Below are positions 9,123 to 18,070 of a stretch of DNA of 64,000 nt, in pieces. This DNA comes from Bacteroidales bacterium (GTDB taxonomy: Bacteria > Bacillota > Clostridia > Lachnospirales > Lachnospiraceae), in contig JAMPFJ010000001.1 of assembly GCA_023664535.1 (NCBI GenBank), forward strand, positions 231,534 through 295,533, read 5' to 3'. The first letter of the stretch is position 1. Every line of letters starts with the position of its first letter. The position numbers and the translations under genes were made by a program. The notes beneath the pieces are model-generated. The model was given only the letters and a program-made list of their open reading frames with translations. It was not told the DNA's origin and searched no databases.

Positions 9123-10136
9123 ATGGCTTCATATGATGATGATGTTTCAGGAGTCCGGAAAGCGGCAATTTTATTGATTTCTCTTGGACCTGAGAAATCA
9201 GCAAATATATTTAAGCATTTAAAAGAGGAGGAGATTGAATCCCTTACTCTTGAAATTGCCAATACAAGAAGTGTTTCTCCGGATGTGAAAGAACAGATAT
9301 TGGAAGAATTTTATGAGGTGTGTCTGGCGCAGCAGTATATTGCAGAGGGCGGTATCGGCTATGCAAAGGAATTGCTGGATAAAGCGCTTGGTGAGGATAA
9401 GGCAAAGGATGTCATCGGCAGGCTTACTGCTTCCTTACAGGTACGACCTTTTGAGTTTGTGCGTAAAGCGGATGCATCCCAGCTGTTGAACTTTATTCAG
9501 GATGAGCATCCACAGACGATTGCTTTGATACTGGCATATCTGCCCTCCGGGCAGGCTGCCGCAGTGGTAAGCTCCCTGCCGCCGGAAAAACAGGCGGATG
9601 TGGCGAAGAGAATCGCATTGATGGACCGTACGAGTCCGGACATCATCAAGGAGGTGGAAAAGGTGCTGGAAAAGAAGCTTTCTTCTCTGGTCAACCAGGA
9701 TTACACCATTGTGGGCGGCGTCGATGCCATTGTTTCTATTTTGAATACGGTTGACCGTACGACAGAGAAGCATATCATGGAAACTCTGGAAGTGGAGGAA
9801 CCGGAACTGGCAGACGAAATCCGCAGGAAGATGTTTGTATTCGAGGATATCCTTAGTCTGGATAACCGTGCAATTCAGACGGTGCTCCGGGAGGTGGACA
9901 ACAACGAGCTTGCCGTTGCGCTTAAGAATGCCAATGAAGATGTACAGAACTGTATCTTTAGTAATCTGTCTACCCGTCTTGCTACGATGATTAAAGAGGA
10001 TATGGAATATATGGGTCCGGTAAGACTTAAGGATGTGGAAGAGGCACAGCAGAAAATTGTTAATATTATCCGTAAGCTGGAGGATTCCGGAGAAATTGTT
10101 ATTTCCCGTGGTGGAGGTGACGAGATAGTTGTCTAA
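9123..10136 (+). CDS. fliG: Flagellar motor switch protein FliG
   Basis: Rotor protein that transmits torque from the stator. The 337 residues contain the N-terminal FliF-binding domain (VRKAAILLISLGPEKSANIFKHL), the middle domain with an EHPQTIALILAYLPSGQAA motif, and the C-terminal torque domain with charged helix residues (FVFEDILSLDNRAIQTVLREVDNNELAVALK). The end overlaps the TTG start of fliH by 8 bases. Confidence 0.98.
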   Translation: MASYDDDVSGVRKAAILLISLGPEKSANIFKHLKEEEIESLTLEIANTRSVSPDVKEQILEEFYEVCLAQQYIAEGGIGYAKELLDKALGEDKAKDVIGRLTASLQVRPFEFVRKADASQLLNFIQDEHPQTIALILAYLPSGQAAAVVSSLPPEKQADVAKRIALMDRTSPDIIKEVEKVLEKKLSSLVNQDYTIVGGVDAIVSILNTVDRTTEKHIMETLEVEEPELADEIRRKMFVFEDILSLDNRAIQTVLREVDNNELAVALKNANEDVQNCIFSNLSTRLATMIKEDMEYMGPVRLKDVEEAQQKIVNIIRKLEDSGEIVISRGGGDEIVV

Positions 10137-11013
10137 TTTGATTAAATCCGGATTTATCGCATTTTCACAGGATAACACGCTGGTGATTGATGCCAATCAG
10201 AATAAAATTATCAAGGAGATTGATACAAGATTGGAAGAGGCTGCCCGCAGGGAAAATTCTGCGGAAGAGGCGCTTGCCGAGGAGCTGATTCGGGATGCCG
10301 GTCTGGAGAAAGAGGATTTTGAAGAACTTTCCGAAGCAAATGGCGGCGCTTCCTTTGACATGGCGGCCATGTCGGAAAAAATCCAGAGGAAGGCTGCCGA
10401 AATGATTAAGGCGGCAAAGGATGAGGCAAAGGAAATTGTCAGCCAGGCGCATGATGAGGTGCAGCAGCTCCGTTCAGCCGCTTTTGACGATGCGGAAAAA
10501 ATTAAGGCAGAGGCGCATGACGAGGGCTACCGAACCGGTTATGAGGAGGGTATGGCAGAGGTAGAACAGATTATGCGGGATAACGAGGAAGCGTTTGCCG
10601 AAAAGTTAAAAGAGGCAAAGCTTCAGCTTAAGGAACAGGAAGAGGCGTTTGTCGTAAGGACAGAGAAAAAAATGGTAGATATCTTATGCCGGCTGATTCC
10701 GTCCGTTACCGGTGTCGTGTTAGAGGACCAGCGGGATGTGCTTTTGTATCTTATCAATAATGCCATAAGGGATTTGGATAACAGCAAAAGCTTTGTGATT
10801 AAGGTATCCGGTGAGGATTATGAGGATTTGGCTGACCGGGAAGAGGAAATTTACGGGGCGTTAAACCCCAATATCGAAATGGAGATATTTGAGGACGCAA
10901 AGCTTGGCCCTTTGCAGTGCCAGATTGAAACGGATAACGGAATTGTGGATGTCAGTTTAGATGTACAGTTGGAAAATTTAATCAAGGCGCTTAGGTTGAT
11001 GATTAAAGAATAG
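10129..11013 (+). CDS. fliH: Flagellar assembly protein FliH
   Basis: Regulatory partner and stator of the FliI export ATPase. The 294 residues have an acidic N-terminal part, a long coiled coil (about 80-190) with Ala/Glu-rich heptads and GYRTGYEEGMAEVEQ, and a conserved C-terminal V-type E-subunit-like domain (LCRLIPSVTGVVLEDQRDVLLYLI). The start is TTG at 10129, inside fliG, with GGAGGTGA nine bases upstream. fliI follows immediately. Confidence 0.9.
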   Translation: MSNLIKSGFIAFSQDNTLVIDANQNKIIKEIDTRLEEAARRENSAEEALAEELIRDAGLEKEDFEELSEANGGASFDMAAMSEKIQRKAAEMIKAAKDEAKEIVSQAHDEVQQLRSAAFDDAEKIKAEAHDEGYRTGYEEGMAEVEQIMRDNEEAFAEKLKEAKLQLKEQEEAFVVRTEKKMVDILCRLIPSVTGVVLEDQRDVLLYLINNAIRDLDNSKSFVIKVSGEDYEDLADREEEIYGALNPNIEMEIFEDAKLGPLQCQIETDNGIVDVSLDVQLENLIKALRLMIKE

Positions 11014-12339
11014 GTGATAGGGTTGAATATTGATTACGAGCCATATTTTTCTCTGGCTGACCGCTCTTTCGTGAAGGAGCTGGGGAAGGTGGCAAAAATT
11101 GTGGGACTTACAGTGGAATCAATAGGTCCTTCCTGTAAATTAAATGATTTATGCATGATTACATCGAAAGACGGCTCCCAGAAAGCTATGGCAGAGGTGG
11201 TGGGTTTCCGGGATAACCGTGTTTTACTTATGCCCTTTGAAAGCGTGGAGGGAATCGGTCTTGGGGCTACGGTGGAGAATACGAAAGAGCCTCTCCAGGT
11301 ACAGGTAGGAGAAGAGCTTTTAGGGCGTTCACTGGACGGTCTGGGAAGACCGCTGGACGGAAAAGAGCTGAATTTGAAGGAAACCTATCCGATTGAGGCG
11401 CCGCCGCCGGATGCGTTAAAGCGGAAAATGATTTCCGAGGTGCTGCCCTTAGGGGTGAAAGCGGTTGACGGAATGATTACCGTGGGCAAAGGACAGAGAA
11501 TTGGAATTTTTGCCGGTTCGGGTGTGGGCAAATCCACGCTGTTAGGCATGTTTGCCAGAAATACCAGGGCGGATATCAATGTGATTGCCCTGATTGGCGA
11601 GCGGGGAAGAGAGGTTCGGGAGTTTATTGAGCGCGACCTTGGAGAAGAGGGAATGAAGCGTTCGGTTCTGGTGATTGCGACATCAGACAAACCGGCGTTA
11701 ATCCGAAATAAAGCGGCAAAGACGGCAACGGCAATCGCAGAATATTTTAGGGATAAAGGGAAGGATGTCCTTCTTATGATGGATAATATGACCAGATTTT
11801 GCATGGCGCAGAGGGAAATTGGCCTGGCTTCCGGTGAACCGCCGGTGACAAGGGGGTATCCGCCCTCTGTTTATTCGGAGCTGCCCAAGGTTTTAGAGCG
11901 CGCCGGTAATTCGGAACGGGGCTCCATTACCGGGTTATATGCGGTTTTGGTGGACGGCGACGATTTTAACGAGCCGATTTCCGATACGGCAAGAGGTATA
12001 CTGGACGGTCATATCATTCTTTCCAGAAAATTAGGGCACAAAAACCATTATCCGGCGATTGATGTGCTGCAAAGCATTTCCCGCTGCATGAGTGGAATTG
12101 CCGCAGAGGAACATAAACATCTGGCGGGCAGGGTGAAAAATGTCCTTGCCACCTATAACGAGGCGGAGGATTTAATCAATATCGGCGCTTATAAGGCGGG
12201 TTCAAACCCGGAAATTGATTTTGCTATCTCAAAAATCCGACAGGTCAATGAATTTCTGATACAGGATGTGGACAGCAAATACGGCTTTGAGGATGAGTTA
12301 CAGATGCTTTCCGATATTTTTGGCGGGGAGGCACTCTGA
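11014..12339 (+). CDS. fliI: Flagellar export ATPase FliI
   Basis: F1-beta-like ATPase that energises substrate unloading at the flagellar export gate. The 441 residues contain Walker A AGSGVGKST (about 167-175), LLMMDNMTRF as Walker B, and the family signature PPSVYSELPKVLERAG. The start is uncertain: GTG at 11014 directly follows fliH, but TTG at 11023 has the better-placed AGGTGA and would remove only three residues. Confidence 0.96.
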   Translation: MIGLNIDYEPYFSLADRSFVKELGKVAKIVGLTVESIGPSCKLNDLCMITSKDGSQKAMAEVVGFRDNRVLLMPFESVEGIGLGATVENTKEPLQVQVGEELLGRSLDGLGRPLDGKELNLKETYPIEAPPPDALKRKMISEVLPLGVKAVDGMITVGKGQRIGIFAGSGVGKSTLLGMFARNTRADINVIALIGERGREVREFIERDLGEEGMKRSVLVIATSDKPALIRNKAAKTATAIAEYFRDKGKDVLLMMDNMTRFCMAQREIGLASGEPPVTRGYPPSVYSELPKVLERAGNSERGSITGLYAVLVDGDDFNEPISDTARGILDGHIILSRKLGHKNHYPAIDVLQSISRCMSGIAAEEHKHLAGRVKNVLATYNEAEDLINIGAYKAGSNPEIDFAISKIRQVNEFLIQDVDSKYGFEDELQMLSDIFGGEAL

Positions 12340-12383
12340 GTGGAGACCGCAAGAACAGGTTTTACAGGGAAGGGTAGTGCAGT

Positions 12384-12839
12384 ATGGCAAAATTTGTCTA
12401 CCGTATGCAGAATATACTGGATATCAAATATAAATTAGAAGAGCAGGCAAAACAGCACTATATGGAGGTCCGCGCACATTTAAATGCGGAAATTGAGGTA
12501 TTGGAGCAGTTAAACCGACGCAAAGAGGAATATTTTGTCCGGTACAGGCAGCTGGTGTCCAGTCAGCTTGACTTAGTGGAGATTGAAGAGTGTAAAAGTG
12601 CAATTATCCTGATGGATGAATATATTTTTGAGCAGCAGGCGGTAATTGACCGGGTTGAAAAAGAGCTGGATGAGGCGGTACAGCAGATGAATGAGGCGAT
12701 GAAAGAGCGGAAAATACAGGAAAAGCTCAGAGAGAATCAGTTTGAGGTATTTTTGCAGGAGCTGAATCAGGAGGAGGCTAAGGAAATTGACGAACTGGTC
12801 AGCTACCAATATAATCATAAACAGGAAGAGGAGGTATAA
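12384..12839 (+). CDS. fliJ: Flagellar export protein FliJ
   Basis: Small coiled-coil protein of the export ATPase complex, analogous to the F1 gamma stalk. The 151 residues are almost wholly helical and charged, starting FVYRMQNILDIKYKLEEQAKQHY, which is the typical FliJ opening. Similarity in this family is weak, so the call relies on length, coiled-coil character and its place after fliI. Confidence 0.9.
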   Translation: MAKFVYRMQNILDIKYKLEEQAKQHYMEVRAHLNAEIEVLEQLNRRKEEYFVRYRQLVSSQLDLVEIEECKSAIILMDEYIFEQQAVIDRVEKELDEAVQQMNEAMKERKIQEKLRENQFEVFLQELNQEEAKEIDELVSYQYNHKQEEEV

Positions 12840-12844
12840 ACCTT

Positions 12845-13606
12845 ATGGCAAAGAAAAACAAACAGGAGAGAATGGACAATGAAGAAAGTATTGGCAGTAA
12901 GATTTTATCCGTCTTTTTTGTGTTGTTGATTATCATTGTCTGGATTGCTATTCTCGCGGCACTGATTAAGTTTGATATCGGAGGCTTCGGAAGCAGTGTG
13001 CTCAGACCGGTGTTCAAAGATGTTCCGGTCATCAATAAAATTTTACCGGCGCCTTCAAAGGAAGAGCTGGAAAAAGAGGCGGCTGAAAATCAGGACGATA
13101 ATCAGATTGCCACACTTTCCCAGGCGAAGGAAATGATAGAAAAGCTTCAGGCGGAGAATGAAAAACTGAATGCGTCCAATAAGAGCCTGAAAGAGGAAAA
13201 CGGGGATTTATCCAAGGAAGTAGAGCGTTTAAAGGTTTTTGAAAGCAGCCAGAATGAGTTTCAGGCAAAAAAAGAAGAATTTTATAACGAAATAGTCTAT
13301 GGAGATAACGCTCCGGATGCCGATACATATATCGAGTGGTATGAAAGTATTGATGCAGCTAATGCAGAATCCATTTATAGACAGCTGATTTCCAGCCAGT
13401 CTGCAAACGGGGACTTAAAGGATTTGGCGAAAACCTATGAGAACATGAAGCCGGCGGAAGCGGCAGAGGTTCTGGAGAAAATGACCAATGATTTGGATAC
13501 GGTTGCGGAGATACTCAGGGCAATGAAGGCAGAAAGCCGGGCAAAGGTAATGCAGGAAATGGACCCTTCCTTTTCAGCAAATATCACGAAAAAGCTTATG
13601 CCGTAA
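12845..13606 (+). CDS. MotE-like / MgtE-N-domain flagellar operon protein (YlxF position)
   Basis: 253 residues: a short basic N-terminus, one TM helix (about 20-42, VFFVLLIIIVWIAILAALI), a long coiled coil (about 75-145), and a C-terminal MgtE-N-like helical repeat (KPAEAAEVLEKMTNDLDTVAEILRAMKAESRAKVMQEMD). This is the layout of the B. subtilis YlxF/MotE group found between fliJ and fliK. A structural or chaperone role in motor assembly is inferred from family and position, not proven. The gene starts 5 bases after fliJ. Confidence 0.8.
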   Translation: MAKKNKQERMDNEESIGSKILSVFFVLLIIIVWIAILAALIKFDIGGFGSSVLRPVFKDVPVINKILPAPSKEELEKEAAENQDDNQIATLSQAKEMIEKLQAENEKLNASNKSLKEENGDLSKEVERLKVFESSQNEFQAKKEEFYNEIVYGDNAPDADTYIEWYESIDAANAESIYRQLISSQSANGDLKDLAKTYENMKPAEAAEVLEKMTNDLDTVAEILRAMKAESRAKVMQEMDPSFSANITKKLMP

Positions 13607-13640
13607 TACCCACTCAACAATTAAAGAAAGGAGGAAGAGC

Positions 13641-15044
13641 ATGCAGGTCAAAGAAAAAGTGAATGCATCAAATCTGCTGATGGTCGGTATGCAGACGGCA
13701 GAACGGGGCAGGGCAGCAAAAGCAGGCGAAACCGATTTTGCAAGCTTTCTTTCCCAGTCGGCGGGCAGTGCAGAGGTTAATCCGCAAAAGAGCAGCGAAC
13801 GGAAAAGCCTGGCGGTGGATACCGACAAACGGAGCGGAGAGATTTCCAATCAGCAGGAGACAACAAGCGAACCGGTGAAGAAAGCGGAAAATGCGAATAA
13901 GGCTTCCGAAACACCGGAGAAAGCGGTGGAGGAGAAGACGGAAAGCCTGTTGACCGATACCGGGAAAGACGAAGAAGAAATCCAGACGATTGCAGACGGA
14001 ATTATGCAGATGCTGATGGGGCAGTTCAATCTGACGCCGGAGCAGCTGGCGGATAAGCTGGAAGCGGCAGGAATGCAGGCGGAGGATTTGTTAACGGCAG
14101 GAGGATTGAAAGAGTTCTTTTTGCAGATGGAAAATGCGGAGATTTCCGATTTGGTTGTCAACGAGGAGTTAAACCAGAAATGGAATACGCTGTATCAGGA
14201 ATTTGAACAGCTGTTACCCACTGATACCGATTCCGGGCTGGTAAAAGAAGTGGCACAGACATTGGAGGCCAGTCTTTTGGCAGACAGTATTCCGGAGGGA
14301 AAAGAGGCGCCGGTAAAGGGAATGCCAAAGCAGGAATCGCCGGTAACCGATAACGGGGAAGGCGCAGACCGGGAGATGCCGATATCAGCAGAACCGGAGG
14401 TTGTCTTACAAAAAGAAAGCGCTGGAAGCACATTTGGAAATGGACAGTCGGAAAATCCGGACACGGATGAACAGGCTGGCGCTGTGGAAAAGAAAGATAT
14501 TCCGGAAGCTTCGGCTGGCAGGAACGGGTTTGAAAATCCGATTCTACAGGCAATCCGGGATGCGGTGAACCAGGTTGAGGAGGTAGAAATGCCGGCCGAG
14601 CCTGTTCGGGGAGAAGAGGTAATTAAACAGCTTGTGGAGCAGATTCGGGTGAATCTGAACCAGGATAATACCTCACTGGAAATGCAGTTGTATCCACAGC
14701 ATCTGGGCAGGATTCAGCTCAATGTGGTTGCGAAAGACGGAATCATGACGGCGAGAATCGTTGCGGAGACAGAAGCAGCAAAACAGGCGATTGAGGGCGG
14801 TCTTACCAGTCTGAAGGAGTCTATGGAGCAGCAGAATCTGAAGGTCGATGCGATTGAGGTAATGGTTTCCACCACCGGTTTTGAGCAGAGCAGCCAGAAC
14901 CAGGAGCAGACACAGCAAAACAGTACGGCAAAAAACGGACGCCGGCTTCAGTTCCTGGACGGAGAGGAAGAAATTCCGGAAGAGGATGCGGCGGAAGCGG
15001 AAAAAATGCGGGCGGCAGGCAGCAGTGTCAGCTTTTCTGCATAA
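13641..15044 (+). CDS. fliK: Flagellar hook-length control protein FliK
   Basis: Molecular ruler that switches export from hook to filament subunits. The 467 residues have a long, low-complexity, polar N-terminal two-thirds rich in Glu, Ala and Ser, and the conserved FliK C-domain (VNLNQDNTSLEMQLYPQHLGRIQLNVVAKDGIMTARIVAETEAAKQAI). It sits between the MotE-like gene and flgD, the standard place. The N-terminal part diverges quickly in the family, so only the C-domain carries the assignment. Confidence 0.93.
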   Translation: MQVKEKVNASNLLMVGMQTAERGRAAKAGETDFASFLSQSAGSAEVNPQKSSERKSLAVDTDKRSGEISNQQETTSEPVKKAENANKASETPEKAVEEKTESLLTDTGKDEEEIQTIADGIMQMLMGQFNLTPEQLADKLEAAGMQAEDLLTAGGLKEFFLQMENAEISDLVVNEELNQKWNTLYQEFEQLLPTDTDSGLVKEVAQTLEASLLADSIPEGKEAPVKGMPKQESPVTDNGEGADREMPISAEPEVVLQKESAGSTFGNGQSENPDTDEQAGAVEKKDIPEASAGRNGFENPILQAIRDAVNQVEEVEMPAEPVRGEEVIKQLVEQIRVNLNQDNTSLEMQLYPQHLGRIQLNVVAKDGIMTARIVAETEAAKQAIEGGLTSLKESMEQQNLKVDAIEVMVSTTGFEQSSQNQEQTQQNSTAKNGRRLQFLDGEEEIPEEDAAEAEKMRAAGSSVSFSA

Positions 15045-15049
15045 CAGAC

Positions 15050-15081
15050 TAAAGAATACCGGCAATATTGCCGATGGTATT
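15050..15081 (+). promoter_or_regulatory. SigD-like promoter candidate and hairpin before flgD
   Basis: TAAA at 15050-15053, 16 bases, then GCCGATGG at 15070-15077 resembles the flagellar sigma consensus TAAA-N14-16-GCCGATAT. The same bases form a hairpin, AATACC (15055-15060) with GGTATT (15076-15081) around the palindrome GGCAATATTGCC, so the match could instead reflect an RNA structure. Confidence 0.35.
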
Positions 15082-15107
15082 TATAGAAATAAAAAGGAGG
15101 TAGTGAT

Positions 15108-15623
15108 ATGCCAGGAATAGGAATTGATACATCCTCTGTGGAAAAAGCAGTAGGAAGTATGTCATCAAAGGCAGGAAGTACGTTGGATAAGGATGCATTT
15201 TTGCAGCTGCTGGTTACCCAGATGCAGTACCAGGACCCGTTAGAGCCTACCAGTAACACGGAGTACATGGCACAGCTTGCACAGTTTTCAACCGTAGAGC
15301 AGTTGGAGAATTTAAGCGGTATATTCAGTGCAAATCAGGCATTAAACATGGCGGGGCAGTATGTTATCCTTAATGTTCCGGATGCGGCAGGGAATATGAA
15401 CCAGGTCAGCGGGCTTGTGGATTTTGTTACGATGAAGGACGGAAAAGCATTTTTCCACATTAACGAGGATTATTATCCGGCTGAATATCTGGATTCTATT
15501 GTAAGTCTGGATTATTTGGAGCATCTGATTAACAGTGCGAACCAGGCAGACGGAAAACAGGAAGACGGTGATGCGGAAGATTCCGGAAACACCGCAGGCA
15601 GTGGGGAGAACACCACGGCGTAA
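15108..15623 (+). CDS. flgD: Flagellar hook capping protein FlgD
   Basis: Scaffold cap needed for hook polymerisation. The 171 residues include the hallmark LDKDAFLQLLVTQMQYQDPLEPTSNTEYMAQLAQFSTVEQLENL (about 25-68). A short C-terminal part follows and ends in a low-complexity Gly/Glu/Asp/Asn tail, so this is a compact FlgD with a reduced C-terminal domain. A strong AGGAGG precedes the ATG. Confidence 0.95.
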   Translation: MPGIGIDTSSVEKAVGSMSSKAGSTLDKDAFLQLLVTQMQYQDPLEPTSNTEYMAQLAQFSTVEQLENLSGIFSANQALNMAGQYVILNVPDAAGNMNQVSGLVDFVTMKDGKAFFHINEDYYPAEYLDSIVSLDYLEHLINSANQADGKQEDGDAEDSGNTAGSGENTTA

Positions 15624-15666
15624 ACAGATGGAGCTGGCAGCAGCCTTATAGAAAAGGGGCGATAAC

Positions 15667-16077
15667 ATGGAGCGTTTACAAAATTCGTTTATGTCAATTG
15701 AACAGATAAAGGATACCTATTTAACCAATGGGAAACCGGAAAATCGGCAGAAAACGGTAACGGACCAGGGACTTTCCTTCCAGCAGGTGTTAGAGCGGGC
15801 AAGCGGAGCAAAGGATGCTTTACAGGGTGTAACCTTTTCAAAGCATGCGAATGAGCGGCTGGCAAGCCGGAATATCAATCTGGATGACGCACAGTTAAAC
15901 CGGTTGAACAAGGGCGTAATGCAGGCAAAGGAAAAAAGCATTAACGAATCTCTGGTAATGATGGATAACCTTGCGTTTATCGTAAATGTAAAAAACAATA
16001 CGGTAATCACGGCAATGGACCAGGATACAAATGACAGTAATGTATTTACCAATATTGATGGAGCAGTTATTGTATAG
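15667..16077 (+). CDS. Flagellar operon protein (TIGR02530-type)
   Basis: 136 residues, soluble and conserved between flgD and flgE in many Firmicutes flagellar operons. Visible motifs are SFQQVLERA, FSKHANERLASRNINLDDAQLNRLNKGVMQAKEKSINESLVMMDNLAFIVNVKNNTVITAMD. A role in hook assembly is inferred from position only; I know of no established biochemical function. Confidence 0.85.
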   Translation: MERLQNSFMSIEQIKDTYLTNGKPENRQKTVTDQGLSFQQVLERASGAKDALQGVTFSKHANERLASRNINLDDAQLNRLNKGVMQAKEKSINESLVMMDNLAFIVNVKNNTVITAMDQDTNDSNVFTNIDGAVIV

Positions 16078-16157
16078 CCGGACCTTTATGGAGGCTAGTT
16101 TTCCCCGGAATGACAGATGGGGAAACATCAGTAGAATTAAACAGGAGGTCAAAAATT

Positions 16158-17531
16158 ATGATGAGATCACTTTATTCTGGTGTGGCAGGACTTAGAACAC
16201 ATCAGACAAAAATGGATGTTATAGGTAATAATATTGCAAATGTAAATACGGTTGGCTTTAAGTCCAGCCAGGTGCTGTTTAAGGATGTTTTATATCAGAC
16301 AACACAGAGTGCTACAGGAGCAACAGCTAACAGTGGTGGTACCAATGCAAAGCAGATTGGTCTGGGTACTACGGTGGCAACGATTTCCGTTTCCCACCAG
16401 CCCGGCTCTTCACAGTCAACGAATAATCCCTATGATTTGATGATTAACGGCAGCAGCTTCTTTATCGTAAACCGTGACGGAACAAATTATTTTACCAAGG
16501 TTGGCGCCTTTAAGAAGGATGATGCCGGCAATCTGGTTACCGGAAACGGCGAGCTGGTAATGGGATGGCAGGTAGACCCCAGTGACCCGAATGCCATTAA
16601 GCGGGATACGGTATCCGCACTCAGACCGGGTTCATTGGAATTTCAGACTGCTGCACCGGAGCTGACCTCCAAGCTGCATCTGGACGGAAATATCACGTCA
16701 ACGGACCCGAAGCTGCTTTCCGCCGACGGAGTAGTGGCAACGGTTTCCATTTACGATAATCTGGGCTATCCTTACGAGGTTAAGTTCAAAATTACACAGG
16801 ACACCAATGACACAAGCCTGTACAATTTGTCGGTTGTTTCCGTAAAGGATGCAAATAATGTGGATATCTCCCAAAACGGTACAAATGCTTATAATGTGAC
16901 ATTGCAGTATACCACGGTTAAGTTTAACAAGAGCAACGGCAGCTTTGAAAGTGTGGGCGGCAGAGCCGGAAACAAAACCACAATGCTGACCATAGCGCCG
17001 AACGGGACGAACGGTAATGTTTTCCGGGACCCTAACGCAACGCCGCCGGTTACCGGGATTGAGCTGGATTGTTCTTCCCTTACGATGTATTCCGAAGTCG
17101 GAGGAGAGTGTGATATTGAAGCGATAAGAGGAGGCACGGATAAGGATAAGAGCGGTGCCGGACGGACGGTAGGTACCCTTGACGATATTAACATTGATAC
17201 CAACGGTAAGCTTTACGGTGTTTACAGTAACGGTGTGAGCAGGCTGCTGGGACAGATTGCCGTGGCAAATTTTGTTAATCCGGCAGGTCTGGAGGCAATC
17301 GGTAACAGCTTATACAAAGAGACAAAGGCGTCCGGTGATTTTGACGGAATAGGTAAGGATATTACCTCCGTGGGCGAGACCATGACGCAGGGCGTTATTG
17401 AAATGTCCAATGTGGACCTTTCACAGGAGTTTACCGAGATGATTGTTACCCAGAGAGGTTTCCAGGCAAATTCCAGAATTATTACCGTTTCAGATACATT
17501 GATTGAGGAACTGGTAAACCTGAAGCGATAA
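16158..17531 (+). CDS. flgE: Flagellar hook protein FlgE
   Basis: Subunit of the hook that joins rod and filament. The 457 residues start MMRSLYSGVAGLRTHQTKMDVIGNNIANVNTVGFKSSQVLFKD and end with the rod/hook C-terminal helix (GVIEMSNVDLSQEFTEMIVTQRGFQANSRIITVSDTLIEELVNLKR). A D2-like insertion occupies the middle. The ATG at 16158 is preceded by AGGAGGTC; the open frame upstream to 16110 lacks any family similarity. Confidence 0.96.
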   Translation: MMRSLYSGVAGLRTHQTKMDVIGNNIANVNTVGFKSSQVLFKDVLYQTTQSATGATANSGGTNAKQIGLGTTVATISVSHQPGSSQSTNNPYDLMINGSSFFIVNRDGTNYFTKVGAFKKDDAGNLVTGNGELVMGWQVDPSDPNAIKRDTVSALRPGSLEFQTAAPELTSKLHLDGNITSTDPKLLSADGVVATVSIYDNLGYPYEVKFKITQDTNDTSLYNLSVVSVKDANNVDISQNGTNAYNVTLQYTTVKFNKSNGSFESVGGRAGNKTTMLTIAPNGTNGNVFRDPNATPPVTGIELDCSSLTMYSEVGGECDIEAIRGGTDKDKSGAGRTVGTLDDINIDTNGKLYGVYSNGVSRLLGQIAVANFVNPAGLEAIGNSLYKETKASGDFDGIGKDITSVGETMTQGVIEMSNVDLSQEFTEMIVTQRGFQANSRIITVSDTLIEELVNLKR

Positions 17532-17585
17532 TTGAGGGCACAGGACAGCGGATAACAGGGATGTCCTGACAGAGAAAAGAATAAA

Positions 17586-17631
17586 AGGCAGTTGTATTAT
17601 GGAAAATTCCTGATATGGCTGCCTGTCTTTT
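17586..17631 (+). terminator. Terminator-like hairpin between flgE and flbD
   Basis: AGGCAG (17586-17591) pairs with CTGCCT (17619-17624), with GGAA/TTCC pairing inside, followed by a short T run. A 7-bp CAGGACA/TGTCCTG hairpin lies just before it. Since the operon continues, it may act as an attenuator or mRNA-processing site. Confidence 0.35.
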
Positions 17632-17657
17632 GCGTGCTGGCGGAAAGGAGGGGTTAA

Positions 17658-17849
17658 ATGATTGAAGTGACCAGGTTAAGCGGCGTGAAGTTTACGGTAA
17701 ATGCCGACATTATTGAATTTGTTGAAGAGACGCCGGATACGGTGATTTCCCTAACAACTGGAAAAAAAATAATTGTAAAAGAGGGTAGACAAGAGGTAAC
17801 AAATTTAGTAATATCTTATAAGAGAGCAATTTATGGTTCCACTGAATAA
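17658..17849 (+). CDS. flbD: Flagellar protein FlbD (small, SwrD-like)
   Basis: 63 residues: IEVTRLSGVKFTVNADIIEFVEETPDTVISLTTGKKIIVKEG, matching the FlbD/SwrD family, which in B. subtilis raises motor power. It is a single small beta-rich domain without a TM. AGGAGG precedes the ATG. A hairpin (TTCCACT at 17837-17843 with AGTGGAA at 17855-17861) overlaps its stop. Confidence 0.92.
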   Translation: MIEVTRLSGVKFTVNADIIEFVEETPDTVISLTTGKKIIVKEGRQEVTNLVISYKRAIYGSTE

Positions 17850-17876
17850 ATTTTAGTGGAATATCCTGCTTTTTTG

Positions 17877-17885
17877 TGATATAAT
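17877..17885 (+). promoter_or_regulatory. Extended -10 promoter candidate ahead of motA
   Basis: TGATATAAT at 17877-17885 is a consensus extended -10 (TGN-TATAAT). No good -35 is present. It would start an RNA with a leader of about 180 bases before motA; that leader holds only small hairpins (for example around 17975) and matches no riboswitch that I recognise. Confidence 0.4.
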
Positions 17886-18070
17886 TGGTTCAAGCGGTCA
17901 TTTTAAAGCTAATCTTTACATATAAAAATGTGGTTGTTTAATCTGATTTAGGGGAATGGCCTGTTGAATAACGAAGAGCGGCATCCGGACGGGATGGCGA
18001 CAGGATAAATGAATAAAGGGCTTCTTGAAAAAGGGGTCTTAATTTACTGTGAATTGGCGAGGTGGAAGTT

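Noticed and set aside
9435..10196. 253-residue minus-strand open frame across fliG/fliH
   Set aside because: Shadow of FliG coding sequence; composition is not protein-like and the plus-strand genes are certain.
17886..18070. Cyclic di-GMP riboswitch ahead of motA
   Set aside because: I looked for the conserved GEMM tetraloop/receptor bases and did not find them; the leader is listed only as unexplained.
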